Part shown: positions 53,757-61,907 of the stretch, piece by piece
Numbering within the stretch: position 1 is the stretch's first letter
How the letters are laid out: each line of letters opens with the position of its first letter
Assembly (NCBI RefSeq): GCF_009223885.1
Contig: NZ_CP045144.1
Location: 3,398,001-3,462,000, forward strand
Length of the DNA: 64,000 nt
Source of the DNA: Ancylobacter sp. TS-1
Lineage (GTDB): Bacteria; Pseudomonadota; Alphaproteobacteria; Rhizobiales; Xanthobacteraceae
Reading direction: 5' to 3'
Made by a program: the position numbers and the translations under genes
Notes under the pieces: model-generated
Database searches by the model: none
Seen by the model: only the letters and a program-made list of their open reading frames with translations
Told to the model about the DNA's origin: nothing

Positions 53757-54344
53757 TCAAGCGACGGCCAGTTCGAACGCACCGTTCTCGATCAGATAGA
53801 CCGCGCCCTGGCGCACCGGCAGTTCCACCGCATCGGTGGTTGGCATGCCGGCGAAGGCGTGCAGCATCGCCCGCACCACGCCGCCATGCGTCACCACCAC
53901 GCTGTCGCCGGTCAGCTCGGCGATAGCGGCAAGCACGCGCGCCGAGAGTTCCGCATAGTTCTCCCCACCGGGCGGCGTGAAGTGCCAGGGGTCGGCGTCG
54001 CGGGCGGCAAGGTTCACCGGGTCGCGCCGGCGCAGTTCCGGCCAGGTGGAGCCCTCCCAGCGGCCGAAACCGATTTCGCGCAGCCGCGCGTCACGGCGGA
54101 AGCCGTCCGGCGGCAGGCCGAGCTCGGCGCGCAGGATCGCCATGGTCTGCGCGGCGCGGCTCAGCGGGCTCGACACGAAGTCGAGGCCGCTGGCGCCACG
54201 GCTCAGGCGCTCGACCACGCGGGCGGTGTCGGCCGCCTGCTCGCGGCCGAGATCGTTGAGCGGGATGTCGTGCGACCCTTGAAGCCGGCCCGCGAGGTTC
54301 CAGTCGGTCTCGCCGTGCCGGACGAGGAAGATGCGCCGCGTCAT
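53757..54344 (-). CDS. Histidine phosphatase family protein (phosphoglycerate-mutase-like)
   Basis: 195 residues. The catalytic loop LVRHGETDWNLAGRLQG contains the phospho-accepting His; the second His is in VVVTHGGVVRAML and Glu in LREIGFGRWEG. The length and sequence suit a cofactor-dependent-mutase-like phosphatase (GpmB/CobC group). Substrate cannot be told. The ATG overlaps the stop of the upstream exported-protein gene (ATGA), and the M17 gene follows after 22 bases. Confidence 0.9.
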   Translation of the reverse strand: MTRRIFLVRHGETDWNLAGRLQGSHDIPLNDLGREQAADTARVVERLSRGASGLDFVSSPLSRAAQTMAILRAELGLPPDGFRRDARLREIGFGRWEGSTWPELRRRDPVNLAARDADPWHFTPPGGENYAELSARVLAAIAELTGDSVVVTHGGVVRAMLHAFAGMPTTDAVELPVRQGAVYLIENGAFELAVA

Positions 54345-54952
54345 TTGGAGGGCAGGGCCACGACGTGCGTGTAGCTGGGTCCGTTCAGCGGGTAGGTGAC
54401 GCGCAGGGTCACGGTGGATCCGCGCGGCGCGCGGCCGGAGGCGAACACCCGCGTCCCGCCCGCCGTCGTGCCGACGCAGCGGCGCGAGCCGGCATCGGTG
54501 CCGGTGGCGAAGAAGGAGCCGATGTCCTGGGTGATCTTTACGCCCGCCGGGGCGCTCAGCACCCGGATGCGGGGCGCCTGTCCCATCTGGCAGAGCCGGT
54601 CGGCGGTGCCGGCGGCGAAGATCATGCGGCCCTTGGGGCCGCCGGTGAGATAGGCGAGGCGGTCGCGGTCGTTGCGCCCGCTGCTGGGGCTCACATAGCC
54701 GGGAAAGACCGCGCCGCCGAAGCCGAAGATGCGGCTGAGCAGCGGGTATTGCTGGAAATTCGGCGGTACGCCGCGATCCTGCGCGCCCGGACCCGGCACG
54801 AAGGGCAGGCCCGAGCCCGGGGGCGGGCCGATGACGATCGAGCCATCCTGCTGCGCGCCCGCCGGTGCGACAAGGGCGGGCAGCGTCACGGCTACCAGCG
54901 CGGCCGCCGTCAGCAGGGAACGGGACATCCGGAAAAGGCCGGCCTTCGACAT
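54341..54952 (-). CDS. Exported protein of unknown function
   Basis: 203 residues from the ATG at 54952. The signal peptide LLTAAALVAVTLPALVAPAGA is followed by a Pro/Gly-rich stretch (IGPPPGSGLPFVPGPG) and a beta-rich domain with two Cys (RLCQMGQAP, SRRCVGTT). It ends NGPSYTHVVALPSK. No named family was recognised. Co-transcription with fabI2 (26 bases upstream) and the phosphatase gene (four-base overlap) suggests an envelope role. Confidence 0.75.
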   Translation of the reverse strand: MSKAGLFRMSRSLLTAAALVAVTLPALVAPAGAQQDGSIVIGPPPGSGLPFVPGPGAQDRGVPPNFQQYPLLSRIFGFGGAVFPGYVSPSSGRNDRDRLAYLTGGPKGRMIFAAGTADRLCQMGQAPRIRVLSAPAGVKITQDIGSFFATGTDAGSRRCVGTTAGGTRVFASGRAPRGSTVTLRVTYPLNGPSYTHVVALPSK

Positions 54953-54978
54953 GACGCCATGCTCCACGATTGGGCGCT

Positions 54979-55794
54979 TCACTCGCGATCGAGGGTAAGG
55001 TCGGGCGCGTCGGGATTCTTCATCCCGACGATATGATAGCCGGCGTCGACATGATGTATCTCGCCGGTCACAGCCCGTCCGAGATCGGAGAGGAAGTAGA
55101 CGCCGGCGTCGCCGACCTCGTCCACAGTGACCGTGCGGCGCAGCGGCGCGTTCAGCTCGTTCCACTTCAGGATGTAGCGGAAATCGCCGATGCCGGAGGC
55201 GGCCAGCGTCTTGATCGGGCCGGCGGAGATCGCGTTGACGCGGATGTTCTTCGGGCCGAGATCGGCGGCGAGGTAGCGCACGCTCGCCTCCAGCGCCGCC
55301 TTGGCGACGCCCATGACGTTATAGTGCGGCATCCACTTCTCGGCGCCGTAATAGGTCAGCGTCAGGATGGAGCCGCCTTCCGTCATCAGCTTCTCGGCGC
55401 GCTGGGCGACGGCGGTGAAGCTGTAGCAGGAGATCAGCATCGTCTTGCTGAAATTGTCGGCCGTGGTGTCGACATAGCGCCCGTCCAGCTCGTTCTTGTC
55501 CGAGAAGGCGATGGCGTGCACGAGGAAGTCGAGCCCGCCGAGCTGGCGCTGGGTCTCTTCGAACACAGCGTCGATGGTCGCGGGGTCGGTGACGTCGCAA
55601 TGGCCGACGACGGCGGCGTCGAGTTCGGCGGCCAGCGGCTCGACACGCTTCTTGAGCGGTTCACCCTGATAGGTGAAAGCGAGCTTGGCGCCCTGCGCAT
55701 GGGCGGCCTTGGCTATGCCCCAGGCGATGGAGCGGTTGTTCGCCACTCCCATCACCAGGCCGCGCTTCCCGCTCATCAATCCGCCCGATGCCAT
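54979..55794 (-). CDS. fabI: Enoyl-ACP reductase (copy 2)
   Basis: 271 residues from the ATG at 55794. NAD site GLVMGVANNRSIAWGIAK, catalytic Tyr and Lys in HYNVMGVAKAALEAS, second Tyr in LTYYGAEKW. It is closer to the standard FabI pattern (YYGAEK) than the copy at 38490 (YGGSTR). Two reductases are common in Rhizobiales; one may serve another chain type or confer inhibitor tolerance. It heads a four-gene unit ending with the M17 peptidase. Confidence 0.94.
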   Translation of the reverse strand: MASGGLMSGKRGLVMGVANNRSIAWGIAKAAHAQGAKLAFTYQGEPLKKRVEPLAAELDAAVVGHCDVTDPATIDAVFEETQRQLGGLDFLVHAIAFSDKNELDGRYVDTTADNFSKTMLISCYSFTAVAQRAEKLMTEGGSILTLTYYGAEKWMPHYNVMGVAKAALEASVRYLAADLGPKNIRVNAISAGPIKTLAASGIGDFRYILKWNELNAPLRRTVTVDEVGDAGVYFLSDLGRAVTGEIHHVDAGYHIVGMKNPDAPDLTLDRE

Positions 55795-55965
55795 GCTCAC
55801 GCCATGCTCCGTCCACGTTACCCACCTCGCGGTGGCGTCGGTTCCTATCGCACAGCAGCAAGACCCGCTCAAGCGAGCGGTGGAAAAGGCGCGCGGCCGG
55901 CACGCCCGCCATGCGCCGGGCGCGGGTCCCGCAGGCGCCTCGGGCGCCGGCCTTGCGGCGAGGTT

Positions 55966-56031
55966 TTCTGTCTCAGGCGCCGCCGTCGCGGCGAAGTCTT
56001 CTGTCTCAGGCGCCGCTGTCGCGGCGCCGGC
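55966..56031. repeat. 33-base tandem duplication over the 3' end of the dnaJ-like gene
   Basis: TTCTGTCTCAGGCGCCGC recurs at 55966 and 55999; the units are 33 bases, identical for about 28 bases with one mismatch. The right unit contains the last codons and TGA stop of the dnaJ-like gene; the left one duplicates them (RDSGA-stop and RDGGA-stop on the minus strand). Confidence 0.8.
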
Positions 56032-56962
56032 GCATCAGTTCCTCAAGCTCGGGGTCTGGCGTCTCCGGCAGCACGATGCGCGTCGTGGCGAGCAGGTCGC
56101 CGGACCCACCGTCCGCCTTGGGCAGCCCCTTTCCGCGCAGCCGGAAGGTGCGGCCCGAGCTGGTGCGGGCCGGCACCGACAGCTCGACCTCGCCGGCCAG
56201 CGTCGGCACACGCACCTTGCCGCCGAGCACGGCCTCCGTGAGCGGCAGCGTCACGTCGGCGCGCAGATCGGCGCCCTCGACGCGGAAATGACGGTGCGGG
56301 GCATAGGCGACGATGACATAGGCGTCGCCCGGCGCGCCGCCGAAGGCGCTCGGCTCTCCCTGTCCCTTCAGCCGCATGCGGTGGCCCTCCGCCACATTGG
56401 CGGGGAGCTTGACCTCCACGGCGCGCCCGTTCGGCAGATGCACCTTGACCGGGCCGCCCTCGACGACGCGCTCCAGCGCGACAGGGACGGTCATCTCGAT
56501 GTCGCTGCCACGCGGGGGCTCGCCGCCGCCGGCCCGGGCACGTCCGCGCCCGCCAAGGCCGCCGAGAATATCGGCGATCACGTCGTCGAACCCGCCGGCC
56601 TCGTGCGGGCCGTGGCCGGAGCGGCGCGCGCCCTCCGGGCCGTAGGAGAAGCTCTCGAAGATGGTTTCGCCGCGCGGTCCGCGCCGGAAGCCGCGCGCGC
56701 CCGGCCCTCCGCCGCCGGGGAAGCCCTCGAAGCCGCGCGGCTTGCCTTCGGCGTCGATCTCGCCGCGGTCGAATTGCCCGCGCTTCTCCGTGTCGGACAG
56801 AATCTCGTGCGCCGAGTTCAACTCGGCGAACTTCTCCTGCGCCTTCGGATCTTCCGTGTTGGCGTCCGGGTGCAGCTTCTTCGCGAGCTTGCGGAAAGCC
56901 CGCTTGATCTCGGTCTGGTCGGCGTTGCGGGCGACGCCGAGGATTTCATAGGGATCGCGCAT
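56006..56962 (-). CDS. DnaJ-like co-chaperone without zinc finger (CbpA type)
   Basis: 318 residues from the ATG at 56962. The J domain [20 protein letters not shown] has the HPD motif in [12 protein letters not shown] Gly/Phe/Arg-rich linker (about residues 75-150) follows, then DnaJ C-terminal domains ([23 protein letters not shown] [14 protein letters not shown]). There is no CxxCxGxG zinc region, so it is a class B co-chaperone of DnaK. The stop lies inside a short tandem duplication. Confidence 0.9.
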   Translation of the reverse strand: MRDPYEILGVARNADQTEIKRAFRKLAKKLHPDANTEDPKAQEKFAELNSAHEILSDTEKRGQFDRGEIDAEGKPRGFEGFPGGGGPGARGFRRGPRGETIFESFSYGPEGARRSGHGPHEAGGFDDVIADILGGLGGRGRARAGGGEPPRGSDIEMTVPVALERVVEGGPVKVHLPNGRAVEVKLPANVAEGHRMRLKGQGEPSAFGGAPGDAYVIVAYAPHRHFRVEGADLRADVTLPLTEAVLGGKVRVPTLAGEVELSVPARTSSGRTFRLRGKGLPKADGGSGDLLATTRIVLPETPDPELEELMRRRRDSGA

Positions 56963-57062
56963 GGATGACGTTCTCGTCCGGCGGTTCCGGCTCACCCGAC
57001 CATGTAGTCACCGTGTTGCCGCGATGCAACGGTCGGTGGACGTCCTTGACCGGCGTCGGACG

Positions 57063-57497
57063 TCAGCTTCGTTCCAGCAAGCGCGCCTGATCGACTTTCC
57101 AGGCCCCCTTGGCGGCGCGGCAGGCCTCGCCCTGCAGCCATTCCTCCCGCTCGTCGCGCACGAAGCTCATGAGGAATTCGCGGCACTTGCCGCCCCCGTC
57201 GGCGCTGCGCTCGCCCAGCGGAGTGACGGTGCCACGCGTGGCGCTGGAAAGGTTCTCCCAGGGAACGCTGGGCGCTGAAGCCTTGGTGCCGAGCGCCTCG
57301 GCCAGCGCCGGGCGGGCGGCGGCCCAGTCCTCGACGGCGATGCCCTTCGGCACCGGCTCGCGGGCATAGGCGCTGGCCCGCGTCGTCACCGAGCCGGTCG
57401 CCATGGTGTCGACCGGCGCCATTCCGGCGCAGCCCGCGAGCAGCAGGGCAGCGCCCGCCATGCCGGCCACCGATGCTGCTGTGCGGAACGGCGTCAC
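57063..57497 (-). CDS. Small outer-membrane-type lipoprotein (RT0821-like surface antigen)
   Basis: 144 residues if started at the GTG at 57497, giving [22 protein letters not shown], a lipoprotein signal. ATG starts at 57572/57578 are in frame but the added residues are poor and would overlap the divergent pdxH leader. The mature part has [23 protein letters not shown] and similar features, reminiscent of the short surface-antigen/17-kDa-like family. CATATAAG just upstream may be a -10 for a leaderless or short-leader transcript. Function unknown. Confidence 0.65.
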   Translation of the reverse strand: MTPFRTAASVAGMAGAALLLAGCAGMAPVDTMATGSVTTRASAYAREPVPKGIAVEDWAAARPALAEALGTKASAPSVPWENLSSATRGTVTPLGERSADGGGKCREFLMSFVRDEREEWLQGEACRAAKGAWKVDQARLLERS

Positions 57498-57612
57498 GCG
57501 CTTATATGAGGTGTCGGCGTGCGTCGCGGAATCCGCCGTCCGCCCCGCCGTCGCCCGCCGCCTGTGGAACATGCCCATGGGTTCCGTGGTCCAACCGTCC
57601 GAAGATGCCCCT

Positions 57613-58239
57613 ATGGAAGCGCCCGAAGAGTTAAAATCCGGTGATTTCACCGCCGCCACGGAGCCGTTTCGGCTTTTCGAGGAATGGTTTGCCGAGGCGA
57701 GGGAGTCCGAGCCCAACGATCCCAACGCCATGGCGCTGTCCACCGTCGACGCCGACGGCCTGCCGGATGTGCGCATGGTGCTGCTGAACGCGCGCGACGA
57801 GCGCGGCTTCGTCTTCTTCACCAATACCGGCAGCGCCAAGGGGCGTGAACTCGCCGCCGTGCCGAAAGCGGCCGTGGTGTTCCACTGGAAGTCGCTGCGC
57901 CGGCAAATTCGGGTGCGCGGGCTGGTGGAGACGGTGAGCGAGGCGGAGGCCGACGCCTATTTCGCCACCCGGCCACGCCTGTCGCAGATCGGCGCCTGGG
58001 CCAGCCAGCAGTCGCGCCCGCTGGAAGGGCGCTTCGCGCTGGAGGGCGCCATCGCCAAGGTCACGGCGCAATATGCGCTGGGCACGGTGCCGCGCCCTCC
58101 GCACTGGACCGGCTTCCGCATCCGCCCGGTGCAGATCGAGTTCTGGCACGACCGCCCCTTCCGCCTGCACGACCGCATCCTGTTCCGCCGCGAGGCGCCG
58201 GACGAGGGCGAGTGGGCGCGCACTCGCCTGTATCCGTGA
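57613..58239 (+). CDS. pdxH: Pyridoxamine 5'-phosphate oxidase
   Basis: 208 residues from the ATG at 57613, which best matches family N-termini ([20 protein letters not shown]); ATGs at 57571 and 57577 are in frame. FMN/substrate motifs: [53 protein letters not shown], and the C-terminal [10 protein letters not shown] ... RLYP. It makes pyridoxal phosphate from the pyridoxine or pyridoxamine phosphate using oxygen. A clear terminator follows. Confidence 0.95.
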   Translation: MEAPEELKSGDFTAATEPFRLFEEWFAEARESEPNDPNAMALSTVDADGLPDVRMVLLNARDERGFVFFTNTGSAKGRELAAVPKAAVVFHWKSLRRQIRVRGLVETVSEAEADAYFATRPRLSQIGAWASQQSRPLEGRFALEGAIAKVTAQYALGTVPRPPHWTGFRIRPVQIEFWHDRPFRLHDRILFRREAPDEGEWARTRLYP

Positions 58240-58265
58240 GCGGCCCCGCACCGGGCCGCTTTCTT
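58239..58265 (+). terminator. Rho-independent terminator of pdxH
   Basis: Stem AGCGGCCC/GGGCCGCT (58239-58246 with 58253-58260), six-base loop, followed by TTTCTT. The stem starts on the last base of the pdxH stop codon. Confidence 0.8.
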
Positions 58266-58302
58266 CCTGACACCCCCGTCGCGCTGAGCTAAGACAACCG
58301 CC

Positions 58303-59046
58303 ATGAGTTCCAATCAGCCCCGCCGCATCCTGCTGCTCACCGGCGCCTCGCGCGGCATCGGCCACGCGACCGTCAAGCGCTTCTCGGCCGCAGGCTGGCG
58401 CGTCATCACCTGCTCGCGCCACCCCTTCCCGGAAAACTGTCCGTGGGAGATGGGTCCGGAGGACCACATCCAGGTCGACCTCTCAGATCCGCACGACACG
58501 CTGCGCGCGGTCGACGAGATCAAGAGCCGGCTGCCGGACGGCGAGCTGCACGCGCTGGTCAACAATGCCGGCATCTCGCCCAAGGGGACGGGCGGGGCGC
58601 GCCTCGGCACGTTGAACACGCCGGAGGAAGACTGGCGGCGGGTGTTCCAGGTGAACTTCTTCGCCCCGATCCTGCTGGCGCGCGGCTTGCTGGAGGAGCT
58701 GAAGAAGGCGCATGGCGCGGTGGTGAACGTTACCTCCATCGCGGGTTCGCGCGTGCACCCCTTCGCGGGGGCCGCTTACGCGACCTCGAAGGCCGCGCTG
58801 GCCGGGCTGACGCGCGAGATGGCGGCCGATTTCGGCCGGCTCGGCGTGCGTGTCAACGCCATCGCGCCGGGCGAGATCGACACGTCGATCCTGTCCCCCG
58901 GCACCGAGAAGATCGTCGAGCAGATCCCGATGCAGCGCCTCGGCACGCCCGACGAGGTGGCCAAGATCATCTATGTGCTGTGCACCGAGACGTCGTCCTA
59001 CCTGAACGGCTCGGAGATACACATCAATGGCGGCCAGCACGTGTGA
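58303..59046 (+). CDS. Short-chain dehydrogenase/reductase (SDR)
   Basis: 247 residues. Cofactor motif LLTGASRGIGHATVKRF, NNAG in LVNNAGISPKG, catalytic Ser in VTSIAGS and Tyr/Lys in AAYATSKAALAG. The end YLNGSEIHINGGQHV is the usual classical-SDR C-terminus. Substrate is unknown. It stands directly after pdxH in Rhizobiales genomes, which suggests a conserved but unassigned role. A palindromic repeat copy follows. Confidence 0.85.
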   Translation: MSSNQPRRILLLTGASRGIGHATVKRFSAAGWRVITCSRHPFPENCPWEMGPEDHIQVDLSDPHDTLRAVDEIKSRLPDGELHALVNNAGISPKGTGGARLGTLNTPEEDWRRVFQVNFFAPILLARGLLEELKKAHGAVVNVTSIAGSRVHPFAGAAYATSKAALAGLTREMAADFGRLGVRVNAIAPGEIDTSILSPGTEKIVEQIPMQRLGTPDEVAKIIYVLCTETSSYLNGSEIHINGGQHV

Positions 59047-59056
59047 GGACTATTGC

Positions 59057-59094
59057 CGTCATCCCGGACGGCGGCAGGCCGATCCGCGATGACG
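59057..59094. repeat. GTCATCCCGG palindromic element, copy 5 (short form)
   Basis: CGTCATCCCGGACGG on the left and CCGATCCGCGATGACG on the right pair with one mismatch. It lies between the convergent SDR and corA genes. Confidence 0.7.
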
Positions 59095-59101
59095 TTGAGC
59101 C

Positions 59102-60079
59102 TCACAGCCAGCGCTTCCACTTGAAGAACAGGTAGGGCAGCACCGCCGCCAGCGCCATCGCGCCGAGCGCCAGCGGGTAGCCCCAGCGCTCGTCGAGTTC
59201 CGGCATGTGCTGGAAGTTCATGCCGTAGACCGAGGCGATCAGCGTCGGCGGCATCAGTACGACCGACAGCACCGCGAAAATCTTGATGATGTTGTTCTGC
59301 TCGATGCTGACCATGCCGAGCGTGGCGTCGAGCAGGAAGGTGATCTTGTTGCCGAGATAGCTCAGATGGTCGCTCAGCGAGGCGACGTCGCGCTGCATGC
59401 TCTTGAGCAGCGCGCGCTGCTCCTTGTCGAAGCGCTGCGCCTCGCCCTCGGTGGAGAGGAAGGTCACCAGCCGGCCGATCGAGACGAGGCTCTCGCGCGC
59501 CTTGGAGGCGAGATCGCCGCGCTGGCCGAGCCGCTTGAGGATGATGCGGAAGCGCTGGCTGTCGCCCGAGCGGACGCTCTCCCGCTCGAACACCTGCCGC
59601 GAGACGGCATCGATTTCCTGCGCCAGCCGCTCGATGATGTCGGCGGCGCGGTCGATGATGGTATCGAGGATCACCAGCAGAAGCCGGTTGCCCTTCATGT
59701 TGTCCGGGCAGGTGCGGTCGAGCTTCGCCACCACCAGCCGGAAGGGCCTCGGCTCGTCATAGCGCACCGTGGCGAGCCGTCCGCCGGCGAGGATGAAGGT
59801 GACCTCGGCGAGGGAGGGGTGCTCGCCCTCGCTGTTGCAGACGATGGAGGCGGTCATGTAGCGCGCGCCGTTCTCCACCCGCAGGCGGCTCGACGGCTCG
59901 ATTTCCACCATTTCCTCGCGGGTCGGGACGCTGATGCCGAGCGCCGCCTCGACGATGCGGTCCTCGCCGTCGCCGGGCATGAACAGGTCGAGCCATACCG
60001 CGTCGGGCGGCACCGGGTCGCCGGGGCCGAGCCGATGGGGGACGAGCGCGCCGTCGCGCACGCTGAAGGCGGTGATCAT
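59102..60079 (-). CDS. corA: CorA family magnesium/cobalt transporter
   Basis: 325 residues. The selectivity motif YGMNF follows the first of two C-terminal membrane helices (FAVLSVVLMPPTLIASVYGMN), and the second helix GAMALAAVLPYLFFKW ends the protein. The N-terminal cytoplasmic funnel includes the long helices seen in LAQEIDAVSRQVFERESV and LLKSMQRDVASLSDHLSYLG. Loop MPEL is the conserved MPEL. It forms a pentamer that admits Mg2+. Single gene, convergent with the SDR. Confidence 0.94.
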   Translation of the reverse strand: MITAFSVRDGALVPHRLGPGDPVPPDAVWLDLFMPGDGEDRIVEAALGISVPTREEMVEIEPSSRLRVENGARYMTASIVCNSEGEHPSLAEVTFILAGGRLATVRYDEPRPFRLVVAKLDRTCPDNMKGNRLLLVILDTIIDRAADIIERLAQEIDAVSRQVFERESVRSGDSQRFRIILKRLGQRGDLASKARESLVSIGRLVTFLSTEGEAQRFDKEQRALLKSMQRDVASLSDHLSYLGNKITFLLDATLGMVSIEQNNIIKIFAVLSVVLMPPTLIASVYGMNFQHMPELDERWGYPLALGAMALAAVLPYLFFKWKRWL

Positions 60080-60313
60080 GGAGTCTCCGACGCTCTCTCG
60101 TCACCGCCGAGCATGCGACGGAACCTCAAGGACTACCAGCCGGCCCCTCGTCGCAGACGGGCCGGCATGAAATCGCTCGCCCGTGGAGCCGGCGGATACG
60201 CTCCGGCCCGGACGCGGGACGCGTCGGGGCGGCACCCGGTCAGGGGCGTTGCGTCTTCGGTCGGTTCCGGGGGATGAAGCGGCGTCGGCAGCGCGGCCCT
60301 GCGGCCGGCGGCG
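60080..60313. other. Intergenic region upstream of corA
   Basis: The 234 bases hold the corA promoter region (minus strand) and the space after the small gene at 60314. No repeat, RNA or further gene was recognised. Confidence 0.4.
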
Positions 60314-60547
60314 TCAGGCCGCGAAATATTCTACGTCGCGAAGCGTGACGACTTTGGCTTCCGCATCCTCGGTCCGCGCCGCGCCCGTCGCAACGGGGGC
60401 ATCGGATACCGTCTTCTTGTCGCTGGCGTAGCGGGCCGCGGCGGCAACCGCCGAAATCCCGATCTCGCGCCATTGGCTGGCTTGCTGCGAACGCTCCCAG
60501 CGCTCGCTGGGCCGGCTCTGAGGAGCCGGAGACTCTTCGGTAGACAT
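60314..60547 (-). CDS. Small protein of unknown function (77 aa)
   Basis: 77 residues from the ATG at 60547, with CTGGAGG seven bases upstream, a strong ribosome site. The start is acidic/polar (MSTEESPAPQSRPSERWERS), then SQQASQWREIGISAVAAAAR and an Ala/Thr-rich part ending VTLRDVEYFAA. No signal peptide or membrane segment. No family was recognised. It is divergent from the transpeptidase gene at 60840, sharing a 292-base promoter region. Confidence 0.6.
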   Translation of the reverse strand: MSTEESPAPQSRPSERWERSQQASQWREIGISAVAAAARYASDKKTVSDAPVATGAARTEDAEAKVVTLRDVEYFAA

Positions 60548-60839
60548 GCCTTCCTCCAGTGTTGCTGCCCGCCTTGTCGGGCAACTGCCGACGAAGTGAT
60601 CGCCGAGTGCGTCAAAAATATGCAGAGTCGGGGTCGTCGGTAAGGCCTCTCGGCATTGCGGAGGGGTTTTCGGCCGGTTTGCGACCTCTTCCAACGTAAC
60701 TGAGGTATTTCCGCAACAAGTTCCGCCGACAAACTCATGGCGACGCCGTGGCCCCTTCAAGGCCGAAGCCACATCGGCTAATCGACATACGGGCTGAGAG
60801 ACACGCACTCAGGCGTGCAGGCGATTCGGAGCATTGAAA

Positions 60840-61442
60840 ATGGTTTTGCGCGGGGCGATGGTTGTCCTGTTGGCGGTCTTGCTGGGTGCGTGCAGCAATG
60901 CGCAGCGCCAGCCGGCACCGGAGGCGTCCCTGACGCCGCGTGACAAGAAGCTCCTGGCCGCCGCGCCGTACCAGAAGGTACTGCCGCCGGAGATGTATCA
61001 GCGGTCGCTGGTCGACTATGCCGGCACCGAGAAGCCCGGCACCATCGTCGTCGATACCGAGCGCAAGTACCTCTACTACGTTCAGGACGGCGGCAAGGCC
61101 ATCCGCTACGGCGTGACCGTCGGCGAGGAAGGTCTGGCGTTCAAGGGCGAGGCCAAGGTGGGCCGCAAGGCCGAGTGGCCGACCTGGACCCCGACCCCCG
61201 AGATCAAGCAGCGCCTGACCGGCATTCCGAATTTCGTCGGTCCCGGCCCGCACAACCCGATGGGTGCCCGCGCCCTCTATCTCTATCAGGGCAACAAGGA
61301 CACGCTGTTCCGCATCCACGGCACCAACCAGCCCGAATATATCGGTCAGGCCATCTCCTCCGGCTGCATCCGCATGCTCAACGAGGACGTGATCGACCTC
61401 TACACCCGCGTGCCGCAGGGCACCAACGTGGTCGTGCTCTGA
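60840..61442 (+). CDS. L,D-transpeptidase lipoprotein (YkuD/ErfK), canonical active site
   Basis: 200 residues from the ATG at 60840 (GGAG nine bases upstream). The lipobox LLGAC is at the end of a short signal. The YkuD domain has RIHGTNQPEYIG, SSGCIRM and LNEDVIDLY, so His, Ser, Cys and Arg are all present. It would make 3-3 cross-links or anchor proteins to peptidoglycan. It resembles the 4570 homologue throughout (TIVVD, VGRKAEWPTWTP versus VGRKSEWATWTP) apart from the active-site changes there. A strong terminator follows. Confidence 0.93.
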   Translation: MVLRGAMVVLLAVLLGACSNAQRQPAPEASLTPRDKKLLAAAPYQKVLPPEMYQRSLVDYAGTEKPGTIVVDTERKYLYYVQDGGKAIRYGVTVGEEGLAFKGEAKVGRKAEWPTWTPTPEIKQRLTGIPNFVGPGPHNPMGARALYLYQGNKDTLFRIHGTNQPEYIGQAISSGCIRMLNEDVIDLYTRVPQGTNVVVL

Positions 61443-61470
61443 GCCGATCCGACACGTTTCGATGCGACAA

Positions 61471-61498
61471 GGGCGCTGCCGATGGCAGCGCCCTTTTT
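61471..61498 (+). terminator. Rho-independent terminator after the L,D-transpeptidase gene
   Basis: Ten-base stem GGGCGCTGCC/GGCAGCGCCC (61471-61480 with 61484-61493), loop GAT, then TTTTT. Textbook structure. Confidence 0.93.
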
Positions 61499-61754
61499 GT
61501 TTGCGCGGAGGGGTGAGGTGAGGCCGGCGGGCCGTCGGTTCGAGGAGCGCGTGGCACCGTCCGGCTTTCTCCATCTCTGGTCGGCCCGATTCCGCCGATG
61601 GATGATTCTCCCCGTTGAGCCGGTTGGTTTCTCGGCAAAGGCCCGCATGGCCTCGGCCGCCTTGCGCACCCAGGAGCTTTCGCGGGGGCGGAGGCATCAG
61701 CCGTAGCCCGGTGCCGGGTCTTTCAGGCGACGCGATCACAAAGCGCAGGGACTG
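61499..61754. other. Intergenic region ahead of the RND operon
   Basis: No gene was recognised between the terminator and the operator-like repeats. A short minus-strand frame here (AAEAMRAFAEKPTG) may be a decayed gene end but could not be assigned. Confidence 0.3.
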
Positions 61755-61798
61755 TGAATGACGAGTGCATAATGACGAATATTGACATTCGTCATTCA
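61755..61798. promoter_or_regulatory. Triple AATGACGA operator-like array upstream of RND efflux operon
   Basis: AATGACGA occurs directly at 61757-61764 and 61771-61778 (14-base offset) and inverted at 61789-61796. AATGACGAAT and ATTCGTCATT (61771-61780 with 61787-61796) form a perfect inverted repeat with a six-base centre. The array ends 110 bases ahead of the adaptor gene. A repressor site is likely; no regulator gene is beside it in this window. Confidence 0.55.
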
Positions 61799-61907
61799 TC
61801 TCGGCATATTGCATCGCAATGGACGACCAAGACGGCGCACAACCGCCCCGGCTTCATACCCTGGCCGTCCGTCACGCCTGTTCAGCACGTCAACAACCGA
61901 GGGCGCC

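Noticed and set aside
60693..60724. GGAAC and CGTT (minus strand) ahead of the small 60314 gene as a general-stress EcfG promoter
   Set aside because: The spacer is 23 bases rather than 16-17.
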